Source of the DNA: CAZJHD01 sp964545855
Lineage (GTDB): Bacteria; Planctomycetota; UBA1135; JACQFD01
NCBI GenBank assembly: GCA_964545855.1
Contig: CAZJHD010000001.1
Span: forward strand, 186,001 to 250,000
Length of the DNA: 64,000 bases
Direction of reading: 5' to 3'
The notes under the pieces are model-generated. The model was given only the letters and a program-made list of their open reading frames with translations. It was not told where the DNA came from and searched no databases. How positions within the stretch are numbered: position 1 is the stretch's first letter; every line of letters begins with the position of its first letter. This document shows positions 29,739-38,031 of this stretch, one piece after another. Position numbers and translations under genes: made by a program.

Positions 29739-31610
29739 ATGACCTGGAGTCCGGAGCTCGGAGCGGTCGCCGACGACGGCGGCACGCGCTTCACCGTCTG
29801 GGCGCCGTCGGCGCGCACCGTCGATCTCGTTCTCTTGCAGGAGGGCGGCGAGCGGCGACTGGCGCTGCGCCGCACCACGGAAGGGCGTTTCTCCCTGCAC
29901 GTGCCGGAGGTGCGTGCCGGCGCCCGCTATCGCCTCGCGCTCGACGGCGGCTCTCCGTTCCCCGATCCGGCGAGTCGGTTCCAGCCCGAAGGCGTCCACG
30001 GTCCGAGCGAAGTGATCGATCCACGCGCCCACGCCTGGACCGACGCCGCATGGAGAGGCCTGCCGCGTCGCGACCCCGTCGTCCACGAGATCCACGTCGG
30101 CACGTTCTCTCCCGAGGGAACCTTCGCCGGCGTCGAGGCGCGCCTCCCGGATCTCGCCGAGCTCGGCGTCGACGCGATCGAGCTGATGCCCGTCGCCGAT
30201 TTTCCCGGATCGCGCAACTGGGGCTACGACGACGCGGCGCTGTTCGCGCCGGCACGGTGCTACGGCCGGCCCGACGACTTCCGCCGCCTCGTCGACCGCG
30301 CGCATGCGCTCGGGCTCGGAGTCTTCCTCGACGTCGTCTACAACCACTTCGGTCCCGACGGCGCCTACGCCGTCGCCTTCGCGCCCGAGTTCCTCACGGA
30401 TCGGCACGAGAGCCCGTGGGGCAAGGGCGTGAACCTGGACGGGCCGGAGAGCGCCGGTGTGCGCGGGTTCTTCATCGAGAACGCGCTCCACTGGATCCAC
30501 GAGTACCACATCGATGGGCTCCGACTCGACGCGACACACGCGATGGCCGACGACGGGCCGACACACTTCCTCGCGGAGCTCGCGGACCGCGTCCGCACGA
30601 CTCCGCGCGGGCGAGGGGTGCTGCTCGTCGCCGAGGACTCGCGAAACCTCGCGTGCATGATCACGCCCCGCGCGCAGGAGGGCTGGGGGATGGACGGCGT
30701 GTGGGCCGACGATCTCCACCACGTGATCCGTCGTCTCCTCGCGGGCGACCACGAGGGCTACTACACCGACTACCGCGGCACCACCGAGGAGCTCGCGACG
30801 ACGCTGCGAGGCGGATGGCTCTTCCGCGGAGAGCGCTCCGAATACATGGACGGACCTCGCGGGACGGACCCCTCGGGCCGCGAGCCGAGGCAGTTCACCG
30901 TCTGCATCCAGAACCACGATCAGGTGGGGAACCGCGCCCTGGGCGAGCGCCTCCACCACCAGGTGGATCACGCCACGTGGCGCGCCGCGTCGGCGCTCCT
31001 CCTCTGCGCGCCGCAGTCGCCGCTCCTCTTCATGGGCCAGGAGTGGGCAGCCACGAGCCCCTTCCTCTTCTTCACGGACCACGAGCCGGGCCTCGGGAAG
31101 CTCGTGACGGAGGGGCGACGGAAGGAGTTCCGCCACTTCTCCGCTTTCGCCGCCGAGTCGGCGCGGGAGCGCATCCCCGATCCGCAGGCGCAAGCCACCT
31201 TCGAGCGCAGCCGTCTGCGCTGGGCCGAGCGCGACTCCGAGCCCCATGCGTCCGTGCTCCGTCTCTACCGCGCGCTCCTCGGCCTCCGCCGCGCGGAGCG
31301 CGCGCTGCAGGAAGCGCGTGACGGCCAACACGATGCTTGGGCGGCCGGCCCCGACGTGGTGTGCCTCCGGCGCCGAGCCGCCGAGGGGCCGGGCCTCCTG
31401 CTCGTCGTCCGGCTCCGGGGAGCCGGCGCCGTCGATCTCGGCGCGACGCTCGCGGATCGATCCATCGGAGCCCGTAGGCTCTCCCTCGTCCTCACGACGG
31501 AGGATCGGCGCTTCGCCCCCGATCCCATGCCGCCTTCCTTCGAGGCGACGGGACAGACGCCGCTCGTGCGCTTCGCGCGTCCCTCGGCGCTGCTGCTCCG
31601 CGATGGCTGA
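29739..31610 (+). CDS. treZ: Malto-oligosyltrehalose trehalohydrolase
   Basis: This 623-residue GH13 enzyme releases trehalose from malto-oligosyltrehalose. CBM48-like start (GGTRFTVWAPSARTVDLVL), then VHEIHVGTFSPEGTF, ELMPVADFPGSRNWGYD (TreZ signature), FLDVVYNHFGPDG, DGLRLDATHAMADDGP (nucleophile Asp), LLVAEDSRN (acid/base Glu) and CIQNHDQVGNRALGERL (Asp). Only 7 bp separate it from glgB. It overlaps treY by 8 bp, consistent with coupled production of the two enzymes that act in sequence. Confidence 0.95.
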   Translation: MTWSPELGAVADDGGTRFTVWAPSARTVDLVLLQEGGERRLALRRTTEGRFSLHVPEVRAGARYRLALDGGSPFPDPASRFQPEGVHGPSEVIDPRAHAWTDAAWRGLPRRDPVVHEIHVGTFSPEGTFAGVEARLPDLAELGVDAIELMPVADFPGSRNWGYDDAALFAPARCYGRPDDFRRLVDRAHALGLGVFLDVVYNHFGPDGAYAVAFAPEFLTDRHESPWGKGVNLDGPESAGVRGFFIENALHWIHEYHIDGLRLDATHAMADDGPTHFLAELADRVRTTPRGRGVLLVAEDSRNLACMITPRAQEGWGMDGVWADDLHHVIRRLLAGDHEGYYTDYRGTTEELATTLRGGWLFRGERSEYMDGPRGTDPSGREPRQFTVCIQNHDQVGNRALGERLHHQVDHATWRAASALLLCAPQSPLLFMGQEWAATSPFLFFTDHEPGLGKLVTEGRRKEFRHFSAFAAESARERIPDPQAQATFERSRLRWAERDSEPHASVLRLYRALLGLRRAERALQEARDGQHDAWAAGPDVVCLRRRAAEGPGLLLVVRLRGAGAVDLGATLADRSIGARRLSLVLTTEDRRFAPDPMPPSFEATGQTPLVRFARPSALLLRDG

Positions 31611-34554
31611 TCCCGCGAACGGCGCGGCTCGGATCCCCGCGAGCACCTACCGGCTCCAGCTCCGCCCCGATCTCGACTTCCGGCGCGCCGCCGATCTCGC
31701 GGTCTACCTCGACCGGCTCGGCGTCACGGATCTCTACGTCTCGCCGATCCTCGAGGCGACCCGCGGGAGCGACCACGGCTACGACGTGGTCGATTTCACG
31801 CGGCTGCGCGCCGACCTCGGAGGGGAGGAGGGCTGGCGTGTCCTCGCGAACGCGTTGCGCGAGCGCGGTCTCGGCCTCGTCGTCGACTTCGTGCCGAACC
31901 ACATGGGAATCGAGCAGGCCGAGGCGAACCGCTGGTGGTGGGACGTCCTCGAGAACGGGACCTGCTCGCCCTACGCCCGGTTCTTCGACGTCGACTGGAC
32001 TCCCGTGAAGCCGGAGCTCCACCAGAAGGTGCTCCTTCCGGTGCTGGGCGATCAGTACGGCCGCGTGCTCGAGCGGGGCGAGCTTCGGCTCGACTTCGTC
32101 GACGGCTCCTTCGTCGTCCGCTACTACGACAACGCCTTCCCCGTGAATCCGCGGCGCGCGCCGAACGTCCTGCGTCTCGGCCTCGACGCGCTCCGCGCCG
32201 ATCTGGGCGAGGACCACCCGGAGATGCGCGAGTTCGAGAGCATCCTCACGGCGCTGCGCAACCTGCCGTCGATCCTCGAGTCCGACCCCGAGCGCGTGGC
32301 GGAGCGGCAGCGGGAGAAGGAGGTGGCGCGCGAGAGGCTCGCGCGACTCGTCGAGCGATCGGAGCGCCTCCGTAGGCACATCGACGAATGTGTGCAGGGG
32401 GTGAACGGGCGGTCGGGAGATCGCGCGAGCTTCGACGCGCTCCACGCCCTGCTCGACCAGCAGGCCTATCGGCTCGCCCACTGGCGCACCGCGTTCCACG
32501 AGATCAACTACCGCCGATTCTTCGACGTGAACGGCCTCGCCAGCGTGCGCATGGAGGCTCCGGAGGTCTTCGACGAGGCGCACGCGCTCCTCATGCGCCT
32601 CGTGTCCGAGGGGACGCTCACGGGAGTCCGCCTCGACCATGTGGACGGTCTCTACGATCCCGCCGACTACCTTCGCCGTCTTAGAGCTTCCGCCGCCGAG
32701 GCGAAGGGAGTCGTCGTCGCGGGGGAGGACGGCGAGCGCGCCGAGCCGCCGCCGATCTGGGTCGTCGCCGAGAAGATCCTCTCGGGGAAGGAGAAGCTCT
32801 CGCGCGACTGGGCGCTCCACGGCACGACCGGCTACGACTTCTTGAACGACCTGAACGGCCTCTTCCTCGACCGCTCGAATCAGCGCGAGCTGCACCGCTT
32901 CTACGCGCGATTCACCGGGCAGACGGAACGGTTCGTCGACGTGGCCTACGCGAGCAAGCGCACCGTCAGCAAGACGACCCTCGCGAGCGAGCGGAACATC
33001 CTCGCGCACGCGTTGAACATCATCTCGGAGGGCGATCGCAGGTCGCGCGACTTCACGCTCGACAGTCTCCAGGACATGCTCCAGGAGGTGGTGGCGTGCT
33101 TCCCCGTGTACCGGACCTACGTCGTGAAGGGCGAACCGTCTGAAGCCGACACGCAGGTGCTCTCGGTCGCGATCGCGCGCGCGCGGGGCCGCAATCCGGA
33201 GATGGACGCGTCGATCTTCGAGTTCCTCCGCGACGTCATGCTCGGCAACGCGCCGGAGGAATGCTCGCCGGAGGCGCGCGTGAGACGCTCCGAGTTCGCG
33301 GCGAAATTCCAGCAGTACACCGGGCCCGTCACGGCCAAGGGCCTCGAGGACACGGCGTTCTACCGATGGATCCCACTCCTCTCGGTGAACGAGGTGGGCG
33401 GCCACCCCGAGACCTTCGGTCGCTCCGTGGAGGAGTTCCACACGGCGAACCGGGAGCGAGGGAGCGTGTGGCCCCACGCGATGCTCTGCACCGCCACCCA
33501 CGACACGAAGCGGGGAGAGGACGGGCGTGCGCGCCTGAACGTCCTGTCGGAGATCCCCGCGGAGTGGAGCCGCCAGGTGGGTCTCTGGGCGAGAACCAAC
33601 GCGGCGAGCCGCACGCTCCTGGGCGAGACCTGGGCGCCCGACCGCAACGACGAGTACCTCCTGTACCAAGCCCTGATCGCGGCCTGGCCCTCGGGCGAAG
33701 GCGCCGAGGCCGCCGAGGGAGTCCTCGCGCGAACCACCGAGTACGCGATGAAGGCGATGCGCGAGGCGAAGACCCACACGAGCTGGATCCAGCAGAACGC
33801 GTCCTACGAGCAGTCCGTCCAGGCATTCCTCGAGAGCATCCTCCTCGGCAAGCGCGCCGCTCGCTTCCTCGAGACGTTCCTGCCCTTCCTGCGGCGCGTC
33901 GCGCGGCTCGGCGCCGTGGGGACGCTCGCACAGGTCCTCCTGAAGACGATCGCCCCGGGTGTGCCCGATTTCTACCAGGGCTCGGAGCTCTGGGACCTCT
34001 CCCTCGTCGACCCCGACAACCGGCGGCCCGTCGACTTCGAGCGGCGCGTGCGGTGGCTCGCCGAGCTGGAGCCGCTCCTCGAAGCGGCGACACCGTCGGA
34101 ACAGCGCGTCGAGGCGCTGCGTGGCCTCACGGAGACCTGGGAGGACGGACGGCTGAAGCTCCTCGTGACGGCAGCCTCGCTTCGGCTTCGCAAGGCGGAG
34201 CGCGCCCTCTTCCTCGACGGCGAGTACGTGCCGCTGGAGGTGCGTGGGGCGCACGCCGACCACGTCGTCGCGGCTGCCCGACGCGGCGGCGGTCGCACCG
34301 TCGTCGCCGTCGCGCCGCGTCTCTGCGCGCACCTCGCGGGGGGGCGCTGGCCGCTCGGCGCGGAGGCCTGGGGCGATACGCGCATCATCCTTCCGTGGAG
34401 CGGAGCCGCCGACGAGCCGCTCACCGATCGCTGGACCGGCGTCGTGCATCGGGCTCGGGGAGCGGCGGCCGAAGCGCCGGAGGGGATCGCCCACCTCGCC
34501 GTCGGCGATCTCCTCTCCGTCGTCCCCGTCGCGCTGCTCTCCAGCGGACGTTGA
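31603..34554 (+). CDS. treY: Malto-oligosyltrehalose synthase
   Basis: This 983-residue GH13_26 enzyme isomerises the reducing end of alpha-glucan to a trehalosyl unit. Family marks include PASTYRLQLRPDLDFRRAAD at the N-terminus, DLYVSPILEATRGSDHGYD, VVDFVPNHMGI, NYRRFFDVNGLASVRME, GVRLDHVDGLYDP (nucleophile Asp), WVVAEKILSGKEKL (acid/base Glu), GLEDTAFYRW and ATHDTKRGEDGRARL (Asp). It is longer than the usual 700-850 residues but similar to some actinobacterial forms. It is the last gene of the coupled run from maltokinase, and no clear terminator follows. Confidence 0.95.
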   Translation: MADPANGAARIPASTYRLQLRPDLDFRRAADLAVYLDRLGVTDLYVSPILEATRGSDHGYDVVDFTRLRADLGGEEGWRVLANALRERGLGLVVDFVPNHMGIEQAEANRWWWDVLENGTCSPYARFFDVDWTPVKPELHQKVLLPVLGDQYGRVLERGELRLDFVDGSFVVRYYDNAFPVNPRRAPNVLRLGLDALRADLGEDHPEMREFESILTALRNLPSILESDPERVAERQREKEVARERLARLVERSERLRRHIDECVQGVNGRSGDRASFDALHALLDQQAYRLAHWRTAFHEINYRRFFDVNGLASVRMEAPEVFDEAHALLMRLVSEGTLTGVRLDHVDGLYDPADYLRRLRASAAEAKGVVVAGEDGERAEPPPIWVVAEKILSGKEKLSRDWALHGTTGYDFLNDLNGLFLDRSNQRELHRFYARFTGQTERFVDVAYASKRTVSKTTLASERNILAHALNIISEGDRRSRDFTLDSLQDMLQEVVACFPVYRTYVVKGEPSEADTQVLSVAIARARGRNPEMDASIFEFLRDVMLGNAPEECSPEARVRRSEFAAKFQQYTGPVTAKGLEDTAFYRWIPLLSVNEVGGHPETFGRSVEEFHTANRERGSVWPHAMLCTATHDTKRGEDGRARLNVLSEIPAEWSRQVGLWARTNAASRTLLGETWAPDRNDEYLLYQALIAAWPSGEGAEAAEGVLARTTEYAMKAMREAKTHTSWIQQNASYEQSVQAFLESILLGKRAARFLETFLPFLRRVARLGAVGTLAQVLLKTIAPGVPDFYQGSELWDLSLVDPDNRRPVDFERRVRWLAELEPLLEAATPSEQRVEALRGLTETWEDGRLKLLVTAASLRLRKAERALFLDGEYVPLEVRGAHADHVVAAARRGGGRTVVAVAPRLCAHLAGGRWPLGAEAWGDTRIILPWSGAADEPLTDRWTGVVHRARGAAAEAPEGIAHLAVGDLLSVVPVALLSSGR

Positions 34555-34711
34555 GGGCACGCGGAGCCGCGGGCTCGGAGGACGGGCCCGGAACGCTCCT
34601 TGCCTCTCGTCGCCGCCCGCCTCCTCGGGTGAACGAAACGTTCGCTCGGGAGGGGAATTCCGCCGCAGGATCTTCTCGACGGGGCGCACCGATCGCCCCG
34701 AGGTATCCCCC

Positions 34712-35095
34712 ATGGACGACTCCAAGGAATCGAACGAACCGAATCACGACCAGGCCGATCCCTGCCCGGGGATCTCGGAAGACCTCCGGCGCGCGGCTTC
34801 GAAGCTGGCGGACGGGCTGAAGGACCTCGGGAGCGCGGCGCGCCGCGCGGCCCGGGAGTCCTTCGCGACACGGGGCGTGCGGAGCGCGTCGGACGAGAAG
34901 AGCGAGAAGGCCGACGCGAGCGCGAAGGACGAGTGGAACCGCAAGGACGAGCCGCCGCCCGCGGGCGATTCCTGCTCGGGAACACCGGGCGGCCGCAAGC
35001 AACGTTTCGAGCGCACCGTCCGCGAACATCCGGTCGGCGCCGTTCTCCTCGCCGCCGCCGCGGGGTTCCTCCTCGCGGGGATCCTCCGGCGCTGA
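34712..35095 (+). CDS. Small DUF883/ElaB-like membrane-anchored protein
   Basis: 127 residues. The N-terminus is acidic and disordered. The middle is an Ala/Lys/Arg-rich helical stretch (ISEDLRRAASKLADGLKDLG). The C-terminus is VREHPVGAVLLAAAAGFLLAGILRR, shown here as the motif HPVGAVLLAAAAGFLLAG, which is the typical tail anchor of the ElaB/YqjD/DUF883 group. E. coli members bind ribosomes at the inner membrane in stationary phase; that role here is only an analogy. GAGG precedes the ATG. It follows the trehalose cluster by 157 bp on the same strand. Confidence 0.65.
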   Translation: MDDSKESNEPNHDQADPCPGISEDLRRAASKLADGLKDLGSAARRAARESFATRGVRSASDEKSEKADASAKDEWNRKDEPPPAGDSCSGTPGGRKQRFERTVREHPVGAVLLAAAAGFLLAGILRR

Positions 35096-35166
35096 GCGGC
35101 GATCCGTCGCGCGGGTCCGACTTCGGGCCCGCGCGCACCTCGACGTGCCGGGGCGAGGCCTTCGGG

Positions 35167-35172
35167 TAGATT
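35167..35172 (+). promoter_or_regulatory. Possible -10 element (TAGATT)
   Basis: TAGATT in GGTAGATTCCGG stands 12 nt before the ATG at 35185, so the transcript would be almost leaderless. The same 12-mer occurs before the gene at 5288. No -35 is recognisable. Confidence 0.35.
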
Positions 35173-35184
35173 CCGGGCGCTTCC

Positions 35185-36567
35185 ATGAGCGCCCCGTCCC
35201 CGGCCGGCCAGCTCCAGCGACGGCTCGGCGCGTGGAGCGCCGTGGCGATCACCGTCGGCGCCGTGATCGGCTCGGGAATCTTCCTGAAGCCGCTCCCCAT
35301 CGCGCAGGCGCTCCCGAGCGAGGCCTGGATCTTCTCCGTCTGGATCCTCCTCGGCGGAGTCTGCCTCTGCGGCGCCCTCGCCTACGCGGAGCTCGGCGCC
35401 ATGCTGCCGGAGGCGGGCGGGCAATACGCCTTCCTCCGGGAGGGCTGGGGGAGGCTCCCGGCCTTCCTCTACGGCTGGTGCTTCTTCTGGGTGATCAACA
35501 GCGGGACCCTCGCGGCGCTCGCCGTCGCCTTCGCCGACAATCTCCTCCCGCTCCTCGGCGTCGCACCGGAGCAGCGCGAGAACGCCTCCGTGACGCTCGC
35601 CGCGGCGATGATCGTCGCTCTCGCCGCCGTGAATCACTTCGGCGTCCAGTGGGGAGCGCTCCTCCAGAACGTGTCGACGCTCGCGAAGCTCGGGGCGCTG
35701 GGCGCGATCGCGGCGGGGGGCTTCCTCCTCGCGGGGGCCGCCGCGCCGGAGACCGCGGCCGCGGGAGCCGCGAGCGGTGCGGACTCGGCATCGCCGTCGC
35801 TCGCGACGGGTCTCGTCGTCGCCTCCGTCGCGATCTTCTGGGCCTACGAGGGCTGGTACCAGCTCCCCTTCAACGCGGCGGAGCTGAAGCGGCCGGAGCG
35901 CGACCTGCCCCGTGGTCTCGTCCTCGGGATCCTCATCCTCGTCGCGGTCTACCTCCTCGTGAACGCGGTCTACTTGCGCGTTCTGCCGCTCGCGGAGATG
36001 AAGGCCCTCGGCGCCGGCGAGGCCGTCGAGGTGCCGCGCCGCACGGTCGCCGCCATCTTCGGCGCCGGAGCGAGCGGAGGTCTCTCGGCCCTGATCGCGC
36101 TCTCGGTCCTGGGCGCCGCGAATCCGAATCTCCTCTCGTCGCCGCGGGCCTTCTACGCGATGGCGCAGGACGGCCTCTGCCCTCATCGCTTGACGCGCGT
36201 GCATCCTCGGTGGGGGACGCCCACCTGGGCGATCGGCACCCAGGCCGCCTGCGCCCTCGCGCAGGTGGTCGTGCTGAAGACCTTCGACGACCTCACGGCC
36301 TACGTGGTCTTCGTCTCGCTCGTCTTCTATGCCCTCACGGTCGCCGCCGTGTGGAGGCTGCGGCGCTCGGCGCCCGACCGCCCGCGCCCCTTCCGATGCA
36401 TCGGCTATCCGATCACGCCCGCGATCTTCGTCGTCGTCGTGGGCGTCGTCGTCGTGAGCGTGCTCGCCGAGGAGACCGAGCGACGCAACGCTCTCATCGG
36501 TCTCGGCATCCTCGCGGCCGGATTCCCGGCCTACCTGCTGGTGCGGCGCGCCGCGCCTACTCGATGA
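35185..36567 (+). CDS. APC-superfamily amino acid transporter
   Basis: 460 residues with about twelve hydrophobic segments. The first helix contains AVAITVGAVIGSGIFLKP, the conserved APC substrate-binding glycine motif. LGGVCLCGALAYAELGAMLPEAGGQYAFLRE (read as ALAYAELGAMLPEAGGQY) is the second conserved block, characteristic of LAT/basic amino acid/polyamine antiporters. It should move amino acids or polyamines across the inner membrane; specificity cannot be told. It overlaps the convergent peptidase gene by 11 bp at the 3' end. A peptidase next to an amino-acid carrier is suggestive of peptide use but is not proof. Confidence 0.88.
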   Translation: MSAPSPAGQLQRRLGAWSAVAITVGAVIGSGIFLKPLPIAQALPSEAWIFSVWILLGGVCLCGALAYAELGAMLPEAGGQYAFLREGWGRLPAFLYGWCFFWVINSGTLAALAVAFADNLLPLLGVAPEQRENASVTLAAAMIVALAAVNHFGVQWGALLQNVSTLAKLGALGAIAAGGFLLAGAAAPETAAAGAASGADSASPSLATGLVVASVAIFWAYEGWYQLPFNAAELKRPERDLPRGLVLGILILVAVYLLVNAVYLRVLPLAEMKALGAGEAVEVPRRTVAAIFGAGASGGLSALIALSVLGAANPNLLSSPRAFYAMAQDGLCPHRLTRVHPRWGTPTWAIGTQAACALAQVVVLKTFDDLTAYVVFVSLVFYALTVAAVWRLRRSAPDRPRPFRCIGYPITPAIFVVVVGVVVVSVLAEETERRNALIGLGILAAGFPAYLLVRRAAPTR

Positions 36568-37906
36568 CGTGCCATCGGGTCTGCCGCCCCGCGAGGTAGC
36601 GGACTACCTCGCCGTCGAACCACGCGCTCTGCTCGAGGGCGATCTGCACCGCCTGGCCGTCCCATTCGGGGACGTCCACGCGCACGTTCCCCTCGATGGC
36701 ATAGCCGGTCCACGCCGCGAGCGGCCAGTCACCGCGCACGGGAGTCGGCCCCTGCTCGTCCCACATGCCGATGGTCGGCCCGGCGGCGTGGCCGTGGAAT
36801 CCGAGGGGATGGGTGTAGACGCTGCAGCGGATCCCCGCCTTCTCGGCGGCGGCGCGCGTCGCCGCGAGGATCTCGTTCCCCGTGCGGCCCGTGCGGAACT
36901 CGGCCGTGAGCAGGTCTTGCCACCGGTTCCCGACGGCGAGGGCGTTCCGGAGCCCCTCGGGCACCTCCGTCTCGCCGGCGCGGAGCACGTAGCCCATCTC
37001 CTGGGTGTCCGTCGCGAGCCGGAAGAGCCGGAGACCCACGTCGCAATGGAGCACGTCGCCGCGCTGGATCGTTCCGGGTCCGCCGAGGAAGGGCGCGCTC
37101 TCCTCGACCGTCCCGCGCCGCTGGATCTCCACGTGGGGATGGAACCAGGGCGCCACGTGGCGCGCCTCGAACTGCTCGCGGATCCACCACTCCACGTCCT
37201 GCGTGGTCGTCGCGCCGGGCGTCACGACGCGGCTCGAGAACGCCTGCGACACGACGCCGCGCGCGATGGCGACGGCGTGCTTCCAGAGATCCACCTCCTC
37301 GGGCGTGCGCGTCTCGAGCCAGCGGATGCAGAGCTTCTCGGCGCTGGTCACGCGGCTCCGCAGCTCGGGCACGAGCGACTCCAGCAGACGGTCGCGCAGA
37401 CCCGACGAGAGCCCGTCGCCGAAGGCCCACGAGCGGCTCGTGTCGATGCCGATCCGCTTCGGGTCGCGCTCGGCGATGACGCGCGCGAGCTGGGCCCACT
37501 GGGCGTCGTCGCTGCCGCCTTCCCATGCGGCGGCGTAGAGATCGCCGAGGGGATACCGCGACACCGTGAGCCGCTCCACGCCCTTCTCGGGGCCACGGTC
37601 GAAGAAGACGAGCATGGTCGTGCGACGCGCCGAGAAGACCGGCTCGGGCACGAGCGTGAGGTAGACCGGATCCTCCGCGTACTCGCGGTTCAGCACGATC
37701 CAGAGATCGATTCCCGTCTCGCGCATCAGGCGCGGCAGCAGCGTGTCGAGGCGCTGGCGCAGCACGCGGTTCACGACCTCGACGCGGTCGCGCAGGGCGG
37801 GGACCGCCGGGGGCTCAGCGATCACGCGCCCGCCGTCGTCGGAGGCGGCCGGCGCGAGGGCGAGGAGCGCGAGGGGCACGAAGGCGAAAGGGCTTCGGTC
37901 GGTCAT
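36557..37906 (-). CDS. Secreted M24-family metallopeptidase (Xaa-Pro aminopeptidase-like)
   Basis: 449 residues with signal peptide FAFVPLALLALAPAASDD. The N-terminal creatinase-like domain (~40-190) is followed by the pita-bread M24 domain. Metal ligands are recognisable: Asp in LHCDVGLRLF, Asp in RLATDTQEM, His in THPLGFHGHAAG, Glu in YAIEGNVRVD and Glu in QIALEQSAWF. The set matches the D-D-H-E-E pattern of aminopeptidase P-type enzymes. ATG 37906 was preferred to an upstream one at 37927 because it sits directly before the signal sequence. It probably trims peptides outside the cytoplasmic membrane. Confidence 0.85.
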   Translation of the reverse strand: MTDRSPFAFVPLALLALAPAASDDGGRVIAEPPAVPALRDRVEVVNRVLRQRLDTLLPRLMRETGIDLWIVLNREYAEDPVYLTLVPEPVFSARRTTMLVFFDRGPEKGVERLTVSRYPLGDLYAAAWEGGSDDAQWAQLARVIAERDPKRIGIDTSRSWAFGDGLSSGLRDRLLESLVPELRSRVTSAEKLCIRWLETRTPEEVDLWKHAVAIARGVVSQAFSSRVVTPGATTTQDVEWWIREQFEARHVAPWFHPHVEIQRRGTVEESAPFLGGPGTIQRGDVLHCDVGLRLFRLATDTQEMGYVLRAGETEVPEGLRNALAVGNRWQDLLTAEFRTGRTGNEILAATRAAAEKAGIRCSVYTHPLGFHGHAAGPTIGMWDEQGPTPVRGDWPLAAWTGYAIEGNVRVDVPEWDGQAVQIALEQSAWFDGEVVRYLAGRQTRWHVIE

Positions 37907-38000
37907 GGGGATCTGGCTCCGAATCATTCACGAGCCCGGGGGAGCGTGGGGCGCCCCCCCGGCGGCGTGCACCAATTCGGGGCCAGTATCGCCGCATGCG

Positions 38001-38006
38001 TAGGAT
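38001..38006 (+). promoter_or_regulatory. Possible -10 element (TAGGAT)
   Basis: TAGGAT lies 25 nt before the ATG at 38032 and inside the longer reading frame that could start at 37996. If real, it supports the shorter start. No -35 is seen. Confidence 0.3.
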
Positions 38007-38031
38007 CTCGGTCCGCTCTCCACACCGCGCC